Shown: positions 8,229 through 17,962, numbered from the stretch's first letter. The stretch: 64,000 nt of DNA from Streptomyces sp. ICC1 (GCF_003287935.1 NZ_CP030287.1:1674001-1738000), one strand, 5' to 3'. Made by a program: numbers and translations. The notes: generated from the letters alone by a model not told the origin.

Positions 8229-11123
8229 TTGGCTTTCCAGATGCCGGACCGCGGCGGAGGCCCCTCCGGGCCACGGATGAGAGTCGGCCGCCCGTCCCGG
8301 CGCGCCCGGACTCTTCTGATGACCTTGGGCGTCCTGGCCGTGCTGGCCATGGCGTTCATCATGTTCGCGGGCTTCTGGACCGACTGGCTCTGGTTCCGCT
8401 CCGTCAAGTACTCCACCGTCTTCACCACGACCCTGTGGACCAAGGTCGGCCTCTTCGCCGTCTTCGGCCTGCTGATGGCCGGTGCCGTCGGGCTGAACAT
8501 CTGGCTGGCCTACCGGCTGCGCCCGCCGCTCAGCGCGATGTCGATGGAGCAGCAGAGCCTCGACCGCTACCGGATGAGCGTCGCGCCGTACCGCAAGTGG
8601 CTGCTCCTGGGCATCGCCGCGCTGGTCGGCCTGATCGCGGGCGCCTCGGCGGCGGGCCAGTGGAAGACCTGGCTGATGTATGTGAACGGGGTGCCCTTCG
8701 GCCAGAAGGACCCGCAGTTCAACCTGGACGTGTCGTTCTACACCTTCGACCTGCCCTGGTACCGCTTCCTGCTCGGCTTCGGCTTCGCCGCGGTCGTGCT
8801 CTCGGTGATCGCCGCCGCCGTCGTGCACTACCTCTACGGGGGACTGCGCGTCACCAGCCCGGGTGCGCGGGCCACCGCCGCGGCGACCGGCCACCTGTCG
8901 GTGCTGCTCGGTCTCTTCGTCACCCTCAAGGCGGTCGCGTACTGGCTCGACCGGTACGGCCTGGCCGTGAAGTCCAGTGACTTCAAGGCCGCGGACAACT
9001 GGACCGGCCTGCGCTACGTCGACGCCAACGCCTACCTGCCGGCCAAGACGATCCTCGTGGCCATCGCGGCGATCTGCGCGGTGCTGTTCTTCGCGACGCT
9101 GTGGCGGCGCACCTGGCAGCTCCCGGTGATCGGCTTCGGCCTGATGGTCCTCTCGGCGATCCTGATCGGCGGGCTGTACCCGGCGATCGTGCAGAAGTTC
9201 CAGGTCCAGCCGAACGAGCAGGCCAAGGAATCCCCGTACGTCGAGAAGAACATCAAGGCGACGCGCGACGCCTACGGGGTCGCCGGCTCGGACGTGACGG
9301 ACTACGCCGGCGTCCCGGCCGAGGGGACCGACAAGGCCCAGCTGCGCAAGGCGGCCGACACGACCGCCAGCATCCGCATCCTGGACCCGAACATCGTCTC
9401 CCCGGCCTTCCAGCAGCTCCAGCAGGTCAAGGGCTACTACGCCTTCCCGTCGACGCTCGCCGTCGACCGGTACAGCGGCCAGGACACGGTCATCGGCCTG
9501 CGCGAGCTGAACATCGGCGGCATCCCGAAGAACAACTGGATCAACGACCACTTCAAGTACACCCACGGCTACGGCGTGGTCGCCGCCAAGGGCACCACGG
9601 TCGGAGACCAGGGCGCGCCGGACTTCACCCAGTCCGACCTGCCCTCCAAGGGCATGTTCGGCTCGGACTTCGAGCAGCGGGTCTACTACGGCGAGCAGAC
9701 GAAGCAGTACTCGATCGTCGGCGGACCGCAGAAGGAGCTCGACTACTCGGACGACAAGGGCGAGAAGGAGACGAGCTACAAGGGCGACTCCGGCGTCAAC
9801 CTCGACAACCCGGTCAACCGTGCCGCGTACGCGCTCGCCTTCAGCGAGCCGCAGATCATGTACTCCGGCGCCATCGGCGAGGGCTCGCGGATCCTGTACA
9901 ACCGCACGCCCAAGGAGCGCGTCGAGGCCGTCGCCCCGTGGCTGACCATCGACGGCGCCCCGTACCCGGCGGTCATCGACGGCCGGATCAAGTGGATCGT
10001 CGACGCGTACACGACGACCAACGGCTACCCCTACGCCTCGCGCACCACGCTGGGCGAGAGCACCCACGACTCGCTGACGAACAACCAGCGCGCCGTGGTG
10101 GCCCAGGAGAACCAGGTCAACTACATCCGCAACTCGGTGAAGGCCACCGTCGACGCGTACGACGGCACGGTCGACCTGTACCAGTGGGACACCCAGGACC
10201 CGATCCTCAAGACGTGGATGAAGGCGTTCCCGGGCACGGTCAAGGCCAAGAGCGAGATCTCCAAGACGCTCATGGACCACATGCGCTACCCGCAGGACCT
10301 CTTCAAGGTCCAGCGCGAGCTGCTGACCCGCTACCACGTCACCGACCCGCAGACCTTCCTCAGCGGCAGTGAGGCCTGGGCCGTCCCGGACGACCCGACC
10401 GCGAAGCCGGGCACGGCGGTCCCGCCGTACTACCAGTCGATGAAGATGCCGGGGCAGAAGGAGAAGGACCAGGTCTTCTCGCTCACGACGACGTTCACGC
10501 CGAACGAGCGCGACAACCTGAGCGCCTTCATGGCGGTCAACGCCGATCCGGGCACCCCGGACTACGGCAAGATCAGAATCCTGAAGCTGCCGACCAGCAA
10601 GCCGGTCGACGGCCCCAAGCAGGTCCAGAGCAAGTTCCAGTCCGAGCCGAAGATCGCCGAGTCCATCCGCCTGCTGCGCGGTGGCGACTCCGAGGTCGAG
10701 TACGGGAACCTGCTCTCGGTCCCGCTCGACGGCGGAATGCTCTACGTGGAGCCGGTGTACGTGCGCAGCTCCGGGCTGAAGTACCCGCTGCTGCGCAAGG
10801 TGCTCGTGACCTACGGCGGTCAGACGGCCTTCGAGGACACCCTCGAGAAGGCGCTGAACGTGGTGTTCGGGTCCGAGACGGCGACCCCGCCGACCAACCC
10901 GACGACCCCGCCGGGCGACGGCACCACCACCCCGCCGACCAGCCAGGACCCGACGGTCAAGGCGGCCCTCTCGGACGCGCAGAAGGCGGTCGAGGATGCC
11001 GACAAGGCGCTGAAGGCCGGCGACTGGGCGGCGTACGGAAAGGCCCAGGGTGACCTGCAGGCCGCGCTGAAGCGGGCCATCGAAGCCGAGGCGAAGCTGC
11101 AGGCGGCCAAGCCTGCGGGCTGA
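8229..11123 (+). CDS. UPF0182 family integral membrane protein
   Basis: A 964-residue protein of the UPF0182 family. The TTG start is chosen because it yields the N-terminus [15 protein letters not shown] shared by Streptomyces members and has GAGG nine bases upstream; the first ATG is four codons later. About seven membrane helices occupy the first 340 residues (for example [19 protein letters not shown]), followed by a large extracytoplasmic domain and an alanine/lysine-rich C-terminal helix preceded by a proline/threonine linker near residue 885. Function is unknown. An initiator tRNA gene follows 44 bases after the stop. Confidence 0.9.
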   Translation: MAFQMPDRGGGPSGPRMRVGRPSRRARTLLMTLGVLAVLAMAFIMFAGFWTDWLWFRSVKYSTVFTTTLWTKVGLFAVFGLLMAGAVGLNIWLAYRLRPPLSAMSMEQQSLDRYRMSVAPYRKWLLLGIAALVGLIAGASAAGQWKTWLMYVNGVPFGQKDPQFNLDVSFYTFDLPWYRFLLGFGFAAVVLSVIAAAVVHYLYGGLRVTSPGARATAAATGHLSVLLGLFVTLKAVAYWLDRYGLAVKSSDFKAADNWTGLRYVDANAYLPAKTILVAIAAICAVLFFATLWRRTWQLPVIGFGLMVLSAILIGGLYPAIVQKFQVQPNEQAKESPYVEKNIKATRDAYGVAGSDVTDYAGVPAEGTDKAQLRKAADTTASIRILDPNIVSPAFQQLQQVKGYYAFPSTLAVDRYSGQDTVIGLRELNIGGIPKNNWINDHFKYTHGYGVVAAKGTTVGDQGAPDFTQSDLPSKGMFGSDFEQRVYYGEQTKQYSIVGGPQKELDYSDDKGEKETSYKGDSGVNLDNPVNRAAYALAFSEPQIMYSGAIGEGSRILYNRTPKERVEAVAPWLTIDGAPYPAVIDGRIKWIVDAYTTTNGYPYASRTTLGESTHDSLTNNQRAVVAQENQVNYIRNSVKATVDAYDGTVDLYQWDTQDPILKTWMKAFPGTVKAKSEISKTLMDHMRYPQDLFKVQRELLTRYHVTDPQTFLSGSEAWAVPDDPTAKPGTAVPPYYQSMKMPGQKEKDQVFSLTTTFTPNERDNLSAFMAVNADPGTPDYGKIRILKLPTSKPVDGPKQVQSKFQSEPKIAESIRLLRGGDSEVEYGNLLSVPLDGGMLYVEPVYVRSSGLKYPLLRKVLVTYGGQTAFEDTLEKALNVVFGSETATPPTNPTTPPGDGTTTPPTSQDPTVKAALSDAQKAVEDADKALKAGDWAAYGKAQGDLQAALKRAIEAEAKLQAAKPAG

Positions 11124-11131
11124 CGGTAATG

Positions 11132-11180
11132 GCTCCACCCCGCGTCGTGATACTGTGGTTTCACCGACGCGGGGTGGAGC
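11132..11180. repeat. inverted repeat covering the 5' end of tRNA-fMet
   Basis: A perfect 16-base inverted repeat: GCTCCACCCCGCGTCG at 11132-11147 is the exact complement of 11165-11180, which includes the first 13 bases of the tRNA gene. The 17-base loop contains GATACT, a possible -10 box. The second tRNA copy lacks the upstream arm. Confidence 0.85.
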
Positions 11181-11241
11181 AGCTCGGTAGCTCGCTGGGC
11201 TCATAACCCAGAGGTCGCAGGTTCAAATCCTGTCCCCGCTA
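11168..11241 (+). tRNA. initiator tRNA-fMet (CAT), copy 1
   Basis: A 74-base cloverleaf with anticodon CAT. The anticodon stem is CTGGG/CCCAG, giving the three consecutive G:C pairs that mark initiator tRNAs, and the first base pair of the acceptor stem (C against T) is mismatched, the other initiator hallmark. T-arm GCAGG-TTCAAAT-CCTGT. CCA is not encoded. Identical to the copy 2.3 kb downstream. Confidence 0.97.
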
Positions 11242-11248
11242 CTGAAAA

Positions 11249-11281
11249 CGAAGGCCCGGATCCGATGGATCCGGGCCTTCG
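11249..11281 (+). terminator. tRNA-fMet copy 1 terminator
   Basis: Perfect 15-base-pair hairpin (CGAAGGCCCGGATCC, loop GAT) eight bases after the tRNA. Its core is shared with the terminator of the second copy. Confidence 0.85.
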
Positions 11282-11447
11282 TCATGTCCGGTGCGATGTG
11301 TGTTCTTCACCGACGCGGTCACTGGGGTGGGTGAGTTGGGGTGCGAACGTGTTTGACTTGTCTCTCTGTGGGCATGTCGACAAAACGCTGTAGTGACCTC
11401 ACTGGCTGCGACATACCAGGTGTACGCGGGTAGCAGGTGATGCGACG

Positions 11448-13403
11448 ATGGGATTTATGGGGGACAGGTCAACTCTGCTGGAGACAGGGCGGTTTGTGAG
11501 GGCGGAGGCCGAATCGGGTACCGAGGCCGATGGGGCGGCTCAGGCTGTTGACGTGCGGACCGCGATGACCACGCGGGAAGCGCGGGAGACGACGGCCGTG
11601 GACCCCGTGCGGCCTGTTCCGGCCACACGCGCCGCGCGGACGCCCCGGACCCCGCAGACGGCACAGGACGACGCGGTCTTCGACGACGAGGTGTTCACCC
11701 TGGCCGACGCGGCCAGCGACGCCGAGCTCGAGGCCCGCCACCGGGTGGCCGCCGACAAGGGGGACCCGGGCGCCATGAGCGTGCTCGGCGCGCTCCTGCT
11801 GCGCCGCGGCGACCTCGCCGGAGCCGAGCCGTACCTGCGCGGGGCGACGGGGGAGGGCGACCGCGCCGCCGCCAACAACCTCGGCGTGCTCCTGCACCAG
11901 CGCGGCTACCCCGAAGAGGCCGCCGGCTGGTGGCGCGTGGCCGCCGTGGCCGGGTCCGCTCCCGCCGCGCACGCCCTGGGCCGCCACTACCGCGAGCGCG
12001 GCGACGAGCCCGCGGCCGAGTACTGGATGCGCCAGGCGGCGGAATCCGGCCACGCGCTGGGTGCGTACGGGCTCGCGGACCTGCTCGAGCACCGCGGGGA
12101 CAAGGGCGTCGAGCGCTGGTTCCGTGCCGCCGCCGAACAGGGGCACCGCGAGGCCGCCTACCGGCTGGCACGGCACCTGCGCAAGGGGGACCCCGCCGAG
12201 GCCGAGCAGTGGTACCGGCAGGCCGCCGCGCGCGGGCACCGGCGCGCCGCCCTGCACCTGGGCACGCTGCTGGAGGCGCGCGGGGAGCTGAAGGAGGCCG
12301 GGCGCTGGTACCTGACCTCCGCCAAGCAGGGCGAGCCGCGGGCGGCGTGCGCGCTCGGCTTCCTGCTGCGCGACGCCGGCGACGAGGAGAACGCGGCCAC
12401 GTGGTGGCTGCGGGCGGCCCAGGACGGTGACGGCAACGCGGCGAACGCGCTGGGCGCGCTGCACGCCGCGCGGGGCGAGACCCAGACCGCGGAGAAGTGG
12501 TACCGGGCCGCGATGGACGCCGGCGACCAGAACGGGGCGTACAACCTCGCGCTGCTGTGCGCCGCGCAGGAGCGGACCGCGCAGGCCGAGCAGTGGTACC
12601 GGCGCGCCGCGTACGCGGGGCACCGCGAGGCGGCCAACGCGCTGGCCATCCTGCTGCTGCAGGGCGGGGACGCGGCGGGTGCCGAGCCGTGGTTCTCCAA
12701 GGCGGCCGAAGCCGGCAGCGTGGACGCGGCCTTCAACCTCGGGATCCTGTTCGCCAGCCGCGACGAGGACCGCACCGCGCTGAAGTGGTACGAGCGGGCC
12801 GCGTCCGCCGGACACACCGACGCGGCGCTCCAGGTCGGCATCGCGCTGGTCCGGGACGGCGAGGAGCGGGCCGCCGAGCGCCACCTGCGGTGCGCGGCGG
12901 GCGGCGGCAGTGCGGAGGCGGCCTTCCGGCTGGCCTCCCTGCTGGAGTCGCTGGCCCCGCCGCCGGAGCCGGTGGCACTGGGCGAGCCGGTGGGCGGCGC
13001 GCCCAAGACCGAGGGCGAGGAGTGGTACGAGCGGGCGGCCGAGCTGGGGCACCGGCGGGCGCAGGTGCGCATCGGCATGCTCGCCGCCGCGCGGGGCGAG
13101 CTGGGGCTCGCCGCGCGGTGGTACCGCGAGGCGGCGGAGGCGGGCTCGCGCAACGGGGCCTTCAACCTCGGGCTGTTGCTCGCGCGCGAGGGCAACGAGC
13201 CGGAGGCGGCGCTGTGGTGGACGCGGGCGGCGGTGGCCGGTCACGGCCGGGCGGCGCTGCGGCTCGGACTGCTCGCCGCCCGCCAGGGTGACCTGGCGGA
13301 GGGGCAGAAGTGGTGCGTGCGCGCGATGGAGCTGGGTCCGGCGGAGGTCTCGCAGCGCGCGGCCCGGCTGCGCGAGGCGCTGGCCGAGGAGCTCTCGGCC
13401 TGA
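11448..13403 (+). CDS. Sel1-like/tetratricopeptide repeat protein
   Basis: A 651-residue repeat protein. After a polar leader of about 90 residues it consists of some fourteen Sel1-like repeats of 34-36 residues, each with a core such as AEQWYRQAAARGHRRAALHLG or AEKWYRAAMDAGDQNGAYNL. Such solenoids mediate protein-protein contacts. No signal peptide or catalytic domain is present. ATG start with AGGTGA upstream; a second in-frame ATG lies three codons later. It stands alone between two identical initiator tRNA genes, and partners cannot be inferred from context. Confidence 0.85.
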   Translation: MGFMGDRSTLLETGRFVRAEAESGTEADGAAQAVDVRTAMTTREARETTAVDPVRPVPATRAARTPRTPQTAQDDAVFDDEVFTLADAASDAELEARHRVAADKGDPGAMSVLGALLLRRGDLAGAEPYLRGATGEGDRAAANNLGVLLHQRGYPEEAAGWWRVAAVAGSAPAAHALGRHYRERGDEPAAEYWMRQAAESGHALGAYGLADLLEHRGDKGVERWFRAAAEQGHREAAYRLARHLRKGDPAEAEQWYRQAAARGHRRAALHLGTLLEARGELKEAGRWYLTSAKQGEPRAACALGFLLRDAGDEENAATWWLRAAQDGDGNAANALGALHAARGETQTAEKWYRAAMDAGDQNGAYNLALLCAAQERTAQAEQWYRRAAYAGHREAANALAILLLQGGDAAGAEPWFSKAAEAGSVDAAFNLGILFASRDEDRTALKWYERAASAGHTDAALQVGIALVRDGEERAAERHLRCAAGGGSAEAAFRLASLLESLAPPPEPVALGEPVGGAPKTEGEEWYERAAELGHRRAQVRIGMLAAARGELGLAARWYREAAEAGSRNGAFNLGLLLAREGNEPEAALWWTRAAVAGHGRAALRLGLLAARQGDLAEGQKWCVRAMELGPAEVSQRAARLREALAEELSA

Positions 13404-13418
13404 CCCGGCCCCCGGGCC

Positions 13419-13449
13419 GGGCCGCCCCGCGGCCCTCTCGGGGCGGCCC
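13419..13449 (+). terminator. terminator of the Sel1-repeat gene
   Basis: Perfect 11-base-pair stem (GGGCCGCCCCG) with a 9-base loop, 16 bases after the stop codon. Confidence 0.65.
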
Positions 13450-13513
13450 GCGACCCGGCCTGTTAACCGATTTGCATCTGCTCGCCGCGCTCGCGTAGAG
13501 TCAGGTTTACCGA

Positions 13514-13587
13514 CGCGGGGTGGAGCAGCTCGGTAGCTCGCTGGGCTCATAACCCAGAGGTCGCAGGTTCAAATCCTGTCCCCGCTA
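13514..13587 (+). tRNA. initiator tRNA-fMet (CAT), copy 2
   Basis: Identical in all 74 bases to the copy at 11168, with the same CAT anticodon, GGG/CCC anticodon stem pairs and no encoded CCA. Identity extends a few bases on each side (ACCGA before, CTGAA after), then flanks diverge. Confidence 0.97.
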
Positions 13588-13596
13588 CTGAAGGCT

Positions 13597-13629
13597 TGAA
13601 GGCCCGGATCCATTGGATCCGGGCCTTCA
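13597..13629 (+). terminator. tRNA-fMet copy 2 terminator
   Basis: Perfect 15-base-pair hairpin (TGAAGGCCCGGATCC, loop ATT), nine bases after the tRNA; 13 stem bases match the copy 1 terminator. Confidence 0.85.
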
Positions 13630-13657
13630 GTCGTTTCCGGACGCCAAGACAGCGAAG

Positions 13658-13695
13658 AAAAGGGGGCGGGGGCTCATCGAGCCCCCGCCCCCTTT
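13658..13695. terminator. bidirectional terminator downstream of the Fur-family gene
   Basis: A 14-base-pair perfect stem (GGGGGCGGGGGCTC, loop ATC) flanked by AAAA on one side and TTT on the other. It lies between convergent tRNA and Fur-family transcription units. Confidence 0.85.
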
Positions 13696-13713
13696 CGCCG
13701 TCCTTCCGGCCCG

Positions 13714-14130
13714 TTACGCGCCGGCGCAGTTCGGGCACACCCCGCGGTACGTCACCTCGACCGCCGACACCGTGAAGCCGAAGCGCTCCGTGTCGGGCAG
13801 GTCGGCCAGCGGGTTGCCCGCCGGGTGGACGTCGCGGATCGCGCCGCACCGGGCGCACACCAGGTGCTGGTGCGGCCGGTGGGCGTTCGGGTCGTAGCGC
13901 TTGGCGCGCCGGTCCGTGGACACCTCCAGGACCTCGCCGAGGGTGACGAGCTCGCCCAGGGTGTTGTAGACGGTCGCGCGCGAGATCTCCGGCAGCCTGG
14001 CCACGGCGCGCGAGTGCACCTCGTCGGCCGTCAGGTGAACGTGGTCACCGTCGAGCACCTCGGCCACGACGCGCCGCTGTGCGGTCATGCGCCATCCGCG
14101 TCCGCGAAGTCGTTCCAGCAGGTCACTCAT
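13714..14130 (-). CDS. catR: Fur-family peroxide regulator, CatR/FurA-like
   Basis: A 138-residue Fur-superfamily repressor. The N-terminal winged helix spans residues 1-80 (MTAQRRVVAEVL, EISRATVYNTLGELV), followed by metal-binding histidines (HRPHQHLVC) and a structural zinc site of CARC and CPNC. It is divergent from a monofunctional catalase gene, the arrangement of CatR and CatA in S. coelicolor, where CatR represses until oxidised by peroxide. An operator-like inverted repeat overlaps the catalase promoter between them. Assignment to the CatR/PerR branch rather than a strict iron regulator is from context. Confidence 0.85.
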   Translation of the reverse strand: MSDLLERLRGRGWRMTAQRRVVAEVLDGDHVHLTADEVHSRAVARLPEISRATVYNTLGELVTLGEVLEVSTDRRAKRYDPNAHRPHQHLVCARCGAIRDVHPAGNPLADLPDTERFGFTVSAVEVTYRGVCPNCAGA

Positions 14131-14196
14131 GGACGTCAGCCTAACAGCGAGGGGATTCGGTGTAACTCCCGAATCAGTGCGGACTTGGATGCTTAC

Positions 14197-14224
14197 TTGA
14201 CTTAGACAAAGTCCATCGTAGGAT
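14197..14224 (+). promoter_or_regulatory. catalase promoter overlapped by CatR-type operator
   Basis: GACTT-AGACA-AAGTC at 14200-14214 is a perfect 5-5-5 inverted repeat. It overlaps a promoter TTGACT (14197) - 16 bases - TAGGAT (14219). Repressor binding here would block the catalase gene and probably the divergent regulator gene. Confidence 0.6.
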
Positions 14225-14278
14225 CAGATACGGCGAAGGCCAAGGACAGGACATGCAGGAATGACGCAGGAGGCGCAC

Positions 14279-15733
14279 GTGACGCAGCAGGGACCGCTCA
14301 CCACGGAGGCCGGGGCACCGGTTGCCGACAACCAGAACAGCGAGACGGCCGGCATCGGCGGTCCCGTTCTGGTCCAGGACCAGCTGCTGCTCGAGAAGCT
14401 CGCGCACTTCAACCGCGAGCGCATCCCGGAGCGCGTGGTGCACGCCCGCGGCGCCGGCGCGTACGGCACCTTCACGCTGACCCGCGACGTCTCGCAGTGG
14501 ACCCGTGCGAAGTTCCTGTCCGAGGTCGGCAAGGAGACCGAGACCTTCCTGCGCTTCTCCACCGTCGCGGGCAACCTCGGCTCGGCCGACGCCGTGCGCG
14601 ACCCCCGCGGCTGGGCGCTGAAGTTCTACACCGAAGAGGGCAACTACGACCTCGTCGGCAACAACACCCCGGTGTTCTTCATCAAGGACGCCATCAAGTT
14701 CCCGGACTTCATCCACACCCAGAAGCGCGACCCGTACACCGGCTCGCAGGAGGCGGACAACGTCTGGGACTTCTGGGGTCTGTCGCCCGAGTCCACCCAC
14801 CAGGTGACCTGGCTGTTCGGTGACCGCGGCATCCCGGCGACCTACCGCCACATGAACGGCTACGGCTCGCACACGTTCCAGTGGAACAACGAGGCCGGCG
14901 AGGTCTTCTGGGTCAAGTACCACTTCAAGACCGACCAGGGCATCAAGAACCTCACCCAGGCCGAGGCCAACCAGCTCGCCGGTGAGGACCCCGACTCGCA
15001 CCAGCGCGACCTGCGCGAGTCGATCGAGCGCGGCGACTTCCCGTCCTGGACCGTGCAGGTCCAGATCATGCCGGCGGCCGAGGCGGCCGAGTACCGCTTC
15101 AACCCGTTCGACCTCACCAAGGTGTGGCCGCACGAGGACTACCCGCCGATCGAGATCGGCAAGCTGGAGCTCAACCGCAACCCGGAGAACGTCTTCGCCG
15201 AGGTCGAGCAGTCGATCTTCTCCCCGGCGCACTTCGTCCCCGGCATCGGTCCGTCCCCGGACAAGATGCTCCAGGGCCGTCTCTTCGGCTACGGCGACGC
15301 CCACCGCTACCGCGTCGGCATCAACGCCGACCACCTGCCGGTGAACCGCCCCCACGCCACCGAGGCGCGCACCAACTCCCGTGACGGACACCTGTACGAC
15401 GGCCGCCACAAGGGTGCGAAGAACTACGAGCCGAACAGCTTCGGCGGCCCGCACCAGACGGACCGCCCGCTGTGGGTCTCCACCCCGGTGACGGGCGGCA
15501 CGGGCAACCACGCCGCTCCGGTGCACAGCGAGGACACCGACTTCGTCCAGGCGGGCAACCTCTACCGCCTGTACTCGGAGGACGAGAAGTCCCGTCTGGT
15601 CGAGAACCTGTCCGGCTTCATCGCCAAGGTCTCGCGCGACGACATCGTCGAGCGCGCGATCGACAACTTCCGCCAGGCGGACGGCGACTTCGGCAAGCGT
15701 CTGGAAGCCGCGGTCCAGGCCCTTCGCGGCTGA
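14279..15733 (+). CDS. katA: monofunctional heme catalase
   Basis: A 484-residue clade-3-type catalase that dismutates hydrogen peroxide. The GTG start is preferred because AGGAGG lies five bases upstream and the protein then begins [20 protein letters not shown], like S. coelicolor CatA; an in-frame ATG 18 bases earlier is weaker. Visible active-site elements: distal His55 in [12 protein letters not shown], the asparagine of [10 protein letters not shown], and the heme-ligand tyrosine in [12 protein letters not shown]. Cytoplasmic, no signal peptide. Likely induced by peroxide through the divergent Fur-family regulator. Confidence 0.95.
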   Translation: MTQQGPLTTEAGAPVADNQNSETAGIGGPVLVQDQLLLEKLAHFNRERIPERVVHARGAGAYGTFTLTRDVSQWTRAKFLSEVGKETETFLRFSTVAGNLGSADAVRDPRGWALKFYTEEGNYDLVGNNTPVFFIKDAIKFPDFIHTQKRDPYTGSQEADNVWDFWGLSPESTHQVTWLFGDRGIPATYRHMNGYGSHTFQWNNEAGEVFWVKYHFKTDQGIKNLTQAEANQLAGEDPDSHQRDLRESIERGDFPSWTVQVQIMPAAEAAEYRFNPFDLTKVWPHEDYPPIEIGKLELNRNPENVFAEVEQSIFSPAHFVPGIGPSPDKMLQGRLFGYGDAHRYRVGINADHLPVNRPHATEARTNSRDGHLYDGRHKGAKNYEPNSFGGPHQTDRPLWVSTPVTGGTGNHAAPVHSEDTDFVQAGNLYRLYSEDEKSRLVENLSGFIAKVSRDDIVERAIDNFRQADGDFGKRLEAAVQALRG

Positions 15734-15820
15734 ACCCCTCTTCGCGGCTAGACCGCCGCCGCTCTCGCGGAGGTGGTTGCCCGCCATGGGGGCATCTCGA
15801 TTGATGGTTGCTCGCCGAAT

Positions 15821-15861
15821 GAGGAGGGCCGGATTCCCGTCCAGGGGATCCGGCCCTCCTC
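15821..15861. terminator. bidirectional terminator, catalase / CBS gene
   Basis: A perfect 14-base-pair stem (GAGGAGGGCCGGAT) with a 13-base loop between convergent genes. Confidence 0.8.
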
Positions 15862-15866
15862 GCTGT

Positions 15867-16268
15867 TCAGCCGGCCAGCTGGGCCGTGCGCCGTCGACTC
15901 GGAGCCCAGCAGCGGATGACGTCGCGGACGGAGACGATGCCCACGGGGCCGCCGTCCTCCAGCACGATCAGGTGCCGGAAGCCGCCGTGGGCCATCGCCT
16001 CGGCGGCTTCCTGCACGGTGGCGTCCGGGGTGCAGAAGACCACGTTGTTGGTGGTGTGGGCGCCCACGGACTCGTGGTCGGGGTCGTGTCCGGCCCCGAC
16101 CGAGTTGAGGATGTCGCGCTCGGTCAGAATGCCGATCCCGCTGTGCTCGGGATCGAGGACGACCGCCGCGCCGACGCGCCGGCCGGACATCAGGCAGGCC
16201 GCCTGACGCAGGGTGTGTGTGGGTCCGAGGGTGAGGATCACGGTGCTCATGGCGTCACGGACGAGCAT
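15867..16268 (-). CDS. CBS-domain pair protein
   Basis: A 133-residue protein made of two CBS domains: VRDAMSTVILTLGPTHTLRQAACLM with GIGILTERDIL, then CTPDATVQEAAEAMAHGGFRHLIVLE with PVGIVSVRDVI. Such pairs bind adenosine nucleotides and usually regulate a partner. The ATG is fixed by AGGAGGTGG eight bases upstream; a longer open frame upstream (53 codons) lacks similarity. No partner domain or partner gene is adjacent, so the target is unknown. Confidence 0.85.
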   Translation of the reverse strand: MLVRDAMSTVILTLGPTHTLRQAACLMSGRRVGAAVVLDPEHSGIGILTERDILNSVGAGHDPDHESVGAHTTNNVVFCTPDATVQEAAEAMAHGGFRHLIVLEDGGPVGIVSVRDVIRCWAPSRRRTAQLAG

Positions 16269-16442
16269 GAAGAGAGCCACCTCCTGTGGGTCCCTCCGCT
16301 CGGGTGGGGTGCGCCGTGAAGGACCGGACTTAGAGAAGTCCTTCACAAGCGCACAAGCGGAGGAGTCCCAGATTCCCATGAACACGGAGTGCCAACAAGG
16401 AGGCGTGCAAGGGGGCGCGCCGGGCACCTCCTCGCGCGCCCG

Positions 16443-17255
16443 TCAGGTGCGCGGGCGCAGCAGGTCCAGCATCCGCTCGTGCAGCAGCCCGTTCGAGGCC
16501 GCCGCGTTCCCGCCGTGTACGCCGTCCGCCCCGTCCAGGTCGGTGAAGCGGCCGCCGGCCTCCTCCACCACGACCGCCAGGGCCGCCATGTCCCACAGGT
16601 TCAGCTCCGGCTCGGCGCACAGGTCGAGCGAGCCCTCGGCGACCATCATGTACGGCCAGAAGTCGCCGTAGCCCCGGGTGCGCCAGCACGCGCGGGTCAG
16701 GTCCAGGAAGCCGGGCAGCCGCCCCTGCTCCTCCCAGCCGCTCAGCGAGGAGTAGGCGAAGGAGGCGTCGGCCAGATCGGCGACCTTGGACACCCCGAGC
16801 GCGGTGGTCTCGCCGAGCGCGCCGCCCGCGTACGCGCCCTGGCCGCGCGCCGCCCACCAGCGGCGGCCCAGCGCCGGGGCGGACACCACGCCGACGACGG
16901 GCCGGAAGACCCCGGCCGGGTCCTCGGGGTCCGCCTCCATCAGGGAGATCAGCGTGGCCCAGACCGGCACGCCGCGCACGTAGTTCTTCGTCCCGTCGAT
17001 CGGGTCCACGACCCAGCGGCGCGGGCCGTCGCCCTTGAGGCCGTACTCCTCGCCCAGGATCGCGTCGGCGGGCCGCGCGGCGGCGATCCCGGCCCGGACG
17101 ATCTCCTCGGTGGCGGTGTCGGCCTCGCTCACCGGGGTCATGTCGGGCTTCGTCTCGACCTTCAGGTCGAGGGCGCGGAACCGCTCCATCGTGGCGGCGT
17201 CCGCCGCGTCGGCGAGTTCGAGGGCAAGGCGCAGGTCATCGTCATACTCGGGCAT
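16443..17255 (-). CDS. hisN: histidinol-phosphatase HisN (inositol monophosphatase fold)
   Basis: A 270-residue inositol-monophosphatase-family enzyme matching the actinobacterial histidinol-phosphatase HisN, which removes phosphate from L-histidinol phosphate in histidine synthesis. Metal-binding motifs are complete: GEEYG at about residue 70, WVVDPIDGTKNYVRG at about 82-96, and the C-terminal LNLWDMAALAVVVEEAGG. The family-wide WD motif and DPIDGT leave little doubt about the fold; assignment to histidinol phosphate rather than inositol phosphate rests on overall similarity to Streptomyces HisN. It stands apart from the main his operon, as is usual. Confidence 0.88.
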   Translation of the reverse strand: MPEYDDDLRLALELADAADAATMERFRALDLKVETKPDMTPVSEADTATEEIVRAGIAAARPADAILGEEYGLKGDGPRRWVVDPIDGTKNYVRGVPVWATLISLMEADPEDPAGVFRPVVGVVSAPALGRRWWAARGQGAYAGGALGETTALGVSKVADLADASFAYSSLSGWEEQGRLPGFLDLTRACWRTRGYGDFWPYMMVAEGSLDLCAEPELNLWDMAALAVVVEEAGGRFTDLDGADGVHGGNAAASNGLLHERMLDLLRPRT

Positions 17256-17320
17256 GGCCGAACCCTACCGAGAGGGCCGGGGAGCGCGCGTGCGGCGTCC
17301 ACGGTGCGGCCCGCGCACCC

Positions 17321-17345
17321 TTGACAGGACCTGGCGGTCCGTCAA
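17321..17345. promoter_or_regulatory. operator-like dyad upstream of TetR gene
   Basis: TTGACAGGACC and GGTCCGTCAA form an inverted repeat with a 4-base centre and a one-base offset. It overlaps a TTGACA -35 box and ends 32 bases before the chosen start of the TetR gene, so autoregulation is plausible. Confidence 0.5.
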
Positions 17346-17377
17346 CTCTGACGGTGACGTCAATGGGGGAGGCGACG

Positions 17378-17962
17378 GTGCGGACGGCCCGGGAGTCCTT
17401 GCTGGAAGCGGCGGGAGCGGCCCTCGCGGCGCGCCCCTGGCCGGCGGTGCGGATGGTCGACGTGGCGGCCGCCGCCGGGGTGTCGCGCCAGACCCTCTAC
17501 AACGAGTTCGCCGGCAAGGCGGGCCTGGGCCACGCCCTGGTCCGGCGCGACGCCGCCTGGTACCTCGACGGGGTGGACCGGGTGCTCGGCTCCCCGGACG
17601 GCCCCGCCGAGCGGCTGCTGGCCGTCGCGGAATGGACCGTCAGCGCGGCCGGCGCGCGCCCCCTGGTACGGGCCCTGCTGACGGGGTGCTGGAACGGGAA
17701 CTTACCCGTGCCGGCCGGTCGGGGTCTGCGGCCGGGACTGCCCGCGCTGGGCCCCGCCGAACTGGTCCGCGCGGTGCGCGAACGGGCCGCCGCGGCCTTC
17801 GCCCCGGGAGAGGGGGCGCACCGGTGCGAGCTGGCCGTACGACTCGCGGTGTCCTACCTGATCGCCCCGGGCGGCCCGCCGGGACCCGGCTCCGGCGAAC
17901 TGCTGCGGCTGCTGAACGGGTCGGGCCTCAGTGCGACGAACCCGACAGCTGCAGCCCGATGA
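17378..17962 (+). CDS. TetR/AcrR family regulator
   Basis: A 194-residue TetR-family DNA-binding protein. The helix-turn-helix is at residues 5-50: ARESLLEAAG, then VRMVDVAAAAGVSRQTLYNEFAGKAGL. The GTG start is chosen for its GGGGGAGG site five bases upstream; an ATG 15 bases earlier is the alternative. The C-terminal ligand domain has no recognisable family, so the inducer is unknown. Its 3' end overlaps the convergent SMR exporter gene by 35 bases, so the two mRNAs can pair there. Confidence 0.85.
   Translation: MRTARESLLEAAGAALAARPWPAVRMVDVAAAAGVSRQTLYNEFAGKAGLGHALVRRDAAWYLDGVDRVLGSPDGPAERLLAVAEWTVSAAGARPLVRALLTGCWNGNLPVPAGRGLRPGLPALGPAELVRAVRERAAAAFAPGEGAHRCELAVRLAVSYLIAPGGPPGPGSGELLRLLNGSGLSATNPTAAAR

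Noticed and set aside
8199..11204. Very long antisense frame opposite the UPF0182 gene
   Set aside because: Arises from high GC third-position bias; composition is arginine/valine/leucine-rich without domains, and the sense strand carries a well-recognised family.
11469..13550. Long minus-strand frame opposite the Sel1-repeat gene
   Set aside because: Overlaps the tRNA at its 5' end and has no recognisable protein features; shadow of the repeat gene.
11168..13587. Direct tRNA repeats as attL/attR of an integrated element
   Set aside because: Both copies are full-length functional tRNA genes and the 2.3 kb between them has no integrase or excisionase.
15777..16319. Plus-strand frame over the CBS gene
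   Set aside because: Crosses the strong terminator at 15821-15861 and mirrors the CBS protein codons; not a gene.
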